Positions 59,841-64,000 of a stretch of DNA of 64,000 nt are shown here, one piece after another. The stretch is from Bacillota bacterium (GTDB lineage Bacteria > Bacillota > UBA4882 > UBA8346), in contig JAEYGI010000040.1 of NCBI GenBank assembly GCA_023402395.1, positions 310,001 to 374,000 of the forward strand, written 5' to 3'. The position numbers and the translations under genes are program-made. Within the stretch, counting starts at the first letter, position 1. Each line of letters starts with the position of its first letter. The notes under the pieces were generated by a model. The model was not told the DNA's origin. It saw only the letters and a list, made by a program, of their open reading frames with translations, and searched no databases.

Positions 59841-61150
59841 ACCAGGTGACGGTAATCGGGGCGGGATTGGCCGGATCCGAGGCGGCTTGGCAACTGGTAA
59901 GGCGCGGCATTCCGGTACGTCTTTACGAAATGCGGCCGGAACGAATGACCCCGGCCCATCAGACTGGCAACTTCGCGGAGCTGGTCTGCAGCAATTCGTT
60001 GCGGGGCGCGTCATTGGAAAATGCCGTCGGTTTGCTGAAGGAAGAGATGCGGCGGTTGGGTTCATTGATCATGGAAGCGGCCGAGGCCTGCCGGGTTCCG
60101 GCCGGCGGCGCGCTGGCCGTGGAACGCGGGGAATTTTCCAGCTACATCACGAACGCCCTGACCGGACACCCGTTGGTCGAAGTGGTTCGCCATGAGGTCA
60201 CGGAGCTTCCGGACGGCCCGACCATTATTGCCAGCGGACCCCTGACCTCGGCGGGGCTATCGGAGATGATTCGCCAGTTTACCGGGGAAGGGTATTTTTA
60301 TTTTTATGACGCGGCGGCGCCGATCGTGACCGGGGAATCGCTGAACCGGGAGATAATCTTCGCAGCTTCCCGCTACGGCAAGGGAGAAGGGGTTTATCTC
60401 AATTGCCCGCTGGACAAGGAAGAATATCAAAAGTTTTGGGAGCAACTGGTTGACGCGGAGGTGGCCGAAGCCCATTTGCCCGAAGAACGGGCTATTTTTT
60501 TTGAGGGTTGCATGCCTGTGGAAGTTCTGGCCAAACGTGGCCCGGACACCTTGCGGTATGGCACGATGAAGCCGGTGGGGATCACCGACCCCCGGACCGG
60601 CCGGCGGCCTTACGCCTTGGTTCAACTGCGGCTGGAGGATCGAAACGGCTCCTTATATAATTTGGTGGGATTTCAAACCCATCTCAAATGGGGCGAGCAG
60701 CAGCGGGTCTTCCGGATGATTCCGGGGCTGGAGGAGGCGGAGTTTGTCCGGTACGGGGTGATGCATCGGAACACCTACATCAACTCGCCGGCGGTATTGC
60801 TTCCGACGTATCAGACCCGGGTCCGGCCCGATCTTTTTTTTGCCGGTCAGATCACCGGGGTGGAAGGCTACCTGGAGTCCGCCGCTTCCGGGTTGGCGGC
60901 TGGAATCAATTGCGTGCGGCTATTGCATGGACAGGCGTTGCTAAAGTTTCCGGAAGAAACGGCCATGGGCGCTTTGGCCCACTATATCTGCCACGCCGAT
61001 CCCCGCTATTTTCAGCCGATGAACGTCAATTTCGGCTTGTTTCCCACCTTGGATTTCCGGCCCCGCGGCAAAAAGGAGCGGAATACCCGTTATTCGGAGC
61101 GGGCCTTGGAGTTATTAGAAAGTTTTTCCATATCAGAAAAAATTCTGTAA
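59837..61150 (+). CDS. trmFO: Methylenetetrahydrofolate-tRNA-(uracil-5-)-methyltransferase TrmFO
   Basis: 437 residues. FAD-binding VTVIGAGLAGSEAAWQL at the start, then RPERMTPAHQTGNFAELVCSNSLRG near 33-57, VPAGGALAVERGEFS near 85, and GQITGVEGYLESAASGLAAGINC near 338. It forms 5-methyluridine at position 54 of tRNA with folate and FAD, the pathway of Firmicutes. ATGA overlap with topA. Confidence 0.97.
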   Translation: MNQVTVIGAGLAGSEAAWQLVRRGIPVRLYEMRPERMTPAHQTGNFAELVCSNSLRGASLENAVGLLKEEMRRLGSLIMEAAEACRVPAGGALAVERGEFSSYITNALTGHPLVEVVRHEVTELPDGPTIIASGPLTSAGLSEMIRQFTGEGYFYFYDAAAPIVTGESLNREIIFAASRYGKGEGVYLNCPLDKEEYQKFWEQLVDAEVAEAHLPEERAIFFEGCMPVEVLAKRGPDTLRYGTMKPVGITDPRTGRRPYALVQLRLEDRNGSLYNLVGFQTHLKWGEQQRVFRMIPGLEEAEFVRYGVMHRNTYINSPAVLLPTYQTRVRPDLFFAGQITGVEGYLESAASGLAAGINCVRLLHGQALLKFPEETAMGALAHYICHADPRYFQPMNVNFGLFPTLDFRPRGKKERNTRYSERALELLESFSISEKIL

Positions 61151-61253
61151 AATCTTACAATATCAAATATGTCCAAAAATTTTTAAAGGTTGATTTATTT
61201 TACTATATTTTTATTGTTATATGCCGATGAATATGATAGTATAAGGTGATATT

Positions 61254-62159
61254 TTGGGAAATTTAGCCGATGAATTCTTAACGTTTTTACGAGCGAATAA
61301 AAATTACTCTCCAAAGACCATTGAGAGCTACGGGCTGGACTTATTTCAGTTTCTGGAATACCTTCAGGAAAAACGTATTTCAGAGCTTGCCGCCATTGAT
61401 TACCGGTTGATCCGGAGCTACCTTGCCAAATTGAAAGCGGCCAATTACGCCAAAAGGTCGATCGCGCGTAAATTGGCCTGCATTCGTTCGTTTTTCAAAT
61501 ATCTATGCCGCCAGGGATACCTGGAGCGGAACCCGGTGTTGGGAATCACCACTCCGAAGCTGGAAAAACGATTGCCCCAATTCCTGTATCAACAGGAAGT
61601 CGCTGATCTGTTGAAGCTACCCGAAGCAACCGGAGCTTTGGCGATCAGGGATTCGGCCATCCTGGAGATCCTCTACTCCAGCGGTTTACGCCTTCAGGAA
61701 GTTGTCGGACTGACCTTGAAAGATGTGGACTTTTCCAGAGGTTATCTCAGGGTCTTCGGCAAAGGGTCCAAGGAACGCCTGGTTCCCTTGGGAGAACCGG
61801 CGCGGCGCGCCCTGGAGCGATACGTAAGCGAGGTGAGGCCGCTACTTTTAAAGCAAAATCCAAACCCATCGGTAAAGCCCATCGACAGTGTATTCTTAAA
61901 CCGTCGCGGCACCGGGCTCAGCGGGAGGAGCATTGAACGGATGTTTGAGAAGTACGTGAAGCGGCTGGCGTTGAACCGTAAACTCAGTCCGCATTCCATC
62001 CGGCATTCCTTTGCTACTCATTTGCTGGAAAACGGGGCCGACCTCCGGGTGGTACAAGAGTTGCTGGGCCATGCGGACCTCTCCACTACTCAGATTTACA
62101 CCCATTTGACCCGGGAAAAGATCCGCTCGGTCTATCAAAAAAGCCATCCGCGAGCGTAG
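61254..62159 (+). CDS. xerC: Tyrosine recombinase XerC
   Basis: 301 residues from TTG 61254, behind AAGGTGAT. SAM-like N-domain ADEFLTFLRANKNYSPKTIESY; catalytic Arg near 145 in SSGLRLQEVVGL, Lys near 171 in GKGSKERLVPLG, His-x-x-Arg near 246 in SPHSIRHSFATHLLENGADL, His near 272 in LLGHADLSTTQIY and the nucleophile Tyr at its end. It resolves chromosome dimers with XerD. It lies in the usual topA-trmFO-xerC order. Confidence 0.95.
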   Translation: MGNLADEFLTFLRANKNYSPKTIESYGLDLFQFLEYLQEKRISELAAIDYRLIRSYLAKLKAANYAKRSIARKLACIRSFFKYLCRQGYLERNPVLGITTPKLEKRLPQFLYQQEVADLLKLPEATGALAIRDSAILEILYSSGLRLQEVVGLTLKDVDFSRGYLRVFGKGSKERLVPLGEPARRALERYVSEVRPLLLKQNPNPSVKPIDSVFLNRRGTGLSGRSIERMFEKYVKRLALNRKLSPHSIRHSFATHLLENGADLRVVQELLGHADLSTTQIYTHLTREKIRSVYQKSHPRA

Positions 62160-62271
62160 GGTGGGATTGCGATCCATTTCTTGCCGATACCCGATGATGA
62201 AACGGACAGAGAGAGAAAAAGAAGCTGACAACAGGGAGGCAAAATTTTTTTAATCAAGGAGCGATTTTGAA

Positions 62272-63018
62272 ATGTTATTTGAAAAGTTTCGCGCGATTGA
62301 GGGGTTATTAAAAACAGAGAATCTCGGAATCAATAAATACGTCACTGAACTCGCTAAAATCATTGGATGTAACGTCTATCTTGTCAATGCGGATGGGGAA
62401 ATTATTTCATTTGCCGCGGTTGAAAACATCGGGTTCCTGAACGGGCGGGAAAACAATGCCGCTTTGAAACCCGAATTCAAACAACGTTTGGGATTTGTTT
62501 TTGACACCACAGCCAATTTGCCGTTGGAGAGTTGTTTTTTACTGGGCGACCATTCCGTTCCGGCCAATATCTTTATGACATTGATCCCGGTGCGGAACAA
62601 CCGGGCTACCTCCAGCCATCTGATCTTACTGAAACAGGGCCAATTCTCCCAGGAGGAATTGCTGCTGGCTGAGACCGCGGCTCTGGTCACTTGCATCTAC
62701 CGCTATGAACAGGATTCGGAGGCCGATTGCCCCGATTCCCGTCAAAAATCCAATGCGATGCTGGTCTTAAATTCCCTTTCGTTTTCGGAACTAAAAGCCA
62801 TCAGCAATGTTTTTACTGATTTGAACAGTTCCGAAGGCTTCCTGGTGGCAAGCAAAGTCGCCGACCGGATCGGCATCTCGCGGTCGGTGATCGTCAACGC
62901 CATGCGCAAACTGGAGAGCGCCGGCGTGGTCGAATCGCGATCACTCGGGATCAAGGGAACCTACATTAAGATTAAGAATCATCATTTTGTGGACGCCTTA
63001 TTCGAACGCGTCAAATGA
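62272..63018 (+). CDS. codY: GTP-sensing global regulator CodY
   Basis: 248 residues, the family length. N-terminal GAF domain binding branched-chain amino acids (YVTELAKIIGCNVYLVNADG near 24-43; IPVRNNRATSSHLILLK near 106) and C-terminal winged helix with SKVADRIGISRSVIVNAMRK near 195 and RSLGIKGTYIKI near 225. It represses stationary-phase genes when GTP and isoleucine are high. In Bacillus hslVU lies between xerC and codY; here only 112 bp separate them. Confidence 0.95.
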   Translation: MLFEKFRAIEGLLKTENLGINKYVTELAKIIGCNVYLVNADGEIISFAAVENIGFLNGRENNAALKPEFKQRLGFVFDTTANLPLESCFLLGDHSVPANIFMTLIPVRNNRATSSHLILLKQGQFSQEELLLAETAALVTCIYRYEQDSEADCPDSRQKSNAMLVLNSLSFSELKAISNVFTDLNSSEGFLVASKVADRIGISRSVIVNAMRKLESAGVVESRSLGIKGTYIKIKNHHFVDALFERVK

Positions 63019-63379
63019 TGACATCGTTGAATATGATCGAAGATCCGCGCGCCGCAAGGCGCGTTTCTTTTTGGGGCCGGATTGATGAAAAACGTTGGTC
63101 TCAAGTAGATGTAAAATGATTCCAACGATGTTATAAAATGAAACATAATTATGTGAAAATCGGGAATTATTTAGCCTATTCACAAACGAACGGCTCAGTA
63201 GTAGAATGACCATCAGAACCTTGAAAAATTCATCACAACGGTCGGCGCCAGTTGCGGCTGTTGGAAGGAGTGATGGGGACAAACTTACCCACTTTTGCTT
63301 CTCTTAAGAATCCGGTAACCATGAATCCAGCTTTCGTCTCAGCAACTAAACTCATAACAAATTCTTTAGGAGGCAAACA
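63019..63379. other. Intergenic region and long leader before the porin-like gene
   Basis: After the terminator at 63048, about 300 bp without a gene. The last 140 bp are less AT-rich and contain short structured pieces (GTTGCGGCTGTTGG, then GTGATGGGGACAAAC...), which could be a structured 5' leader; I cannot match it to a known riboswitch. TAGGAGG at 63367 is a strong ribosome site. Confidence 0.45.
63048..63074 (+). terminator. Intrinsic terminator of codY
   Basis: CGCGCC / GGCGCG stem with a GCAA loop, then TTTCTTTTT. Confidence 0.88.
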
Positions 63380-64000
63380 ATGAAAAAGTTATTCGCAACG
63401 GTTCTTTCCCTTACCTTAGTATTCTCCACGGCAATGGCCGTCTCCGCCGCTCCTGTTGTTTCAGGTGAAGTTTCCTACGGCATTGACGAGGATAACGACG
63501 GGTACGAAGCGATTATCAACTTCGACGGTCAACTCCAGTCGAACCTGGACTACCATGCCCAGTTGAAGAAGGATATGAACACGATCGGAACTGCTCTGGA
63601 TCCGACTGTAACCGATACCCCATCCCTCAATGAATTGAGCTTCACCTATAAGAGCAATCTGATGGACGTGCGGGTTGGTAAATTTGATTACAATCCGTCG
63701 GTCATGACCATCATGGATGACAGCACTCTGGAGATGAACGCGCCGCTGGCGATCAAAGTTTCTCCGAAAATCACCGAGAACCTGAACCTGTCCCTTGGCT
63801 ACCTCCCGAAAGAGGAAGGGGACTTCCAGGATAACTCCTATCAGGTCGAGGCTGACTACAATTTGGGTATTGCTTCGGTTGGCGTGAACTACCAGAAGTC
63901 CAACGATGACCAAGACGGCGCTTTGGTATGGCAAGTAGAGGCTCAGCCGTTTGAGGCGTTGAAACTCTATGGTGAGGTCGGCAAAGGCACCCAAGAGGAA
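63380..64000 (+). CDS. Putative outer-membrane porin, partial (runs off the right edge)
   Basis: At least 207 residues; no stop before the end. Signal peptide MKKLFATVLSLTLVFSTAMA-VSA. The mature part alternates polar and hydrophobic residues in repeated strands (SGEVSYGIDEDNDGYEAII, then NELSFTYKSNLMDVRVGKFD, NLNLSLGYLP, YQVEADYNLGIASVGVNY), the pattern of a large beta-barrel. TAGGAGG precedes the ATG at 63380. Gram-positive monoderms do not make such proteins, so it supports a diderm envelope. Substrate unknown. Confidence 0.75.
   Translation, partial: MKKLFATVLSLTLVFSTAMAVSAAPVVSGEVSYGIDEDNDGYEAIINFDGQLQSNLDYHAQLKKDMNTIGTALDPTVTDTPSLNELSFTYKSNLMDVRVGKFDYNPSVMTIMDDSTLEMNAPLAIKVSPKITENLNLSLGYLPKEEGDFQDNSYQVEADYNLGIASVGVNYQKSNDDQDGALVWQVEAQPFEALKLYGEVGKGTQEE

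Overview
The window looks like chromosome from a spore-forming but diderm (outer-membrane-bearing) member of the Bacillota, possibly near Hydrogenispora/Limnochordia. This is inferred from gene content, not from a database search. Firmicute markers are CodY, RNase J, DprA, TrmFO, XerC, ComFB, LL-diaminopimelate aminotransferase and three genes for small H-type spore-protein-like polypeptides. Pointing to an outer membrane are two signal-peptide proteins that read as beta-barrels (51272-51910 and the gene running off the right edge at 63380). Intergenic DNA is AT-rich, genes are GC-rich, and start codons include GTG and TTG behind strong AGGAGG-type ribosome sites.

Layout. 1-4867: end of a WecE-like sugar aminotransferase, a family 2 glycosyltransferase, an ATP-grasp ligase and a three-gene NMT1/SsuA-type ABC importer. 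4840-8033 (minus): a GT39-like membrane glycosyltransferase and dapL. 8244-13251: a decayed membrane-protein gene, an AraC regulator, a DeoR-galT-galK operon behind a phased operator array, and tRNA-Ala(GGC). 13392-13895: a 21-bp tandem repeat array. 14397-20966: a histidine kinase, NarL-type response regulator, ABC ATPase, repeat lipoprotein, response-regulator remnant and two tandem FtsX-like permeases. 21255-23372: RidA, a YdeI-like protein and a split chromate transporter. 23604-31633: polysaccharide use (GH38 mannosidase, PL1 pectate lyase, LacI regulator, PL7 alginate lyase).

31783-45648: a curlin-like repeat protein, a second 21-bp array, a CgeB-like glycosyltransferase, a ferritin-VIT1 protein, three SspH-like genes, YbaK, DUF2179, uronate isomerase, a secreted subtilisin, an FMN glutamate synthase-like protein, an HD protein, a CMD protein and a degenerate third 21-bp array. 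45857-51910: zinc-ribbon protein, two paralogous secreted proteins of unknown family, radical SAM protein, lipoprotein, YkgJ-type cysteine-cluster protein and a beta-barrel. 52163-63018: housekeeping block aroE, comFB, rnj, dprA, smg, topA, trmFO, xerC, codY, without hslVU between xerC and codY. 63380-64000: a porin-like gene, cut by the edge.

How the genes fit together: the carbohydrate genes form a plausible plant/algal polysaccharide lifestyle. Pectate and alginate lyases release uronates, UxaC starts uronate catabolism, the mannosidase and Leloir genes handle hexoses, and DeoR, LacI and AraC regulators sit beside them. The strongest unexplained signals are three loci with a strict 21-bp period and locus-specific palindromic cores, a family of roughly 82-86 bp nested inverted repeats, and the curlin-like protein.
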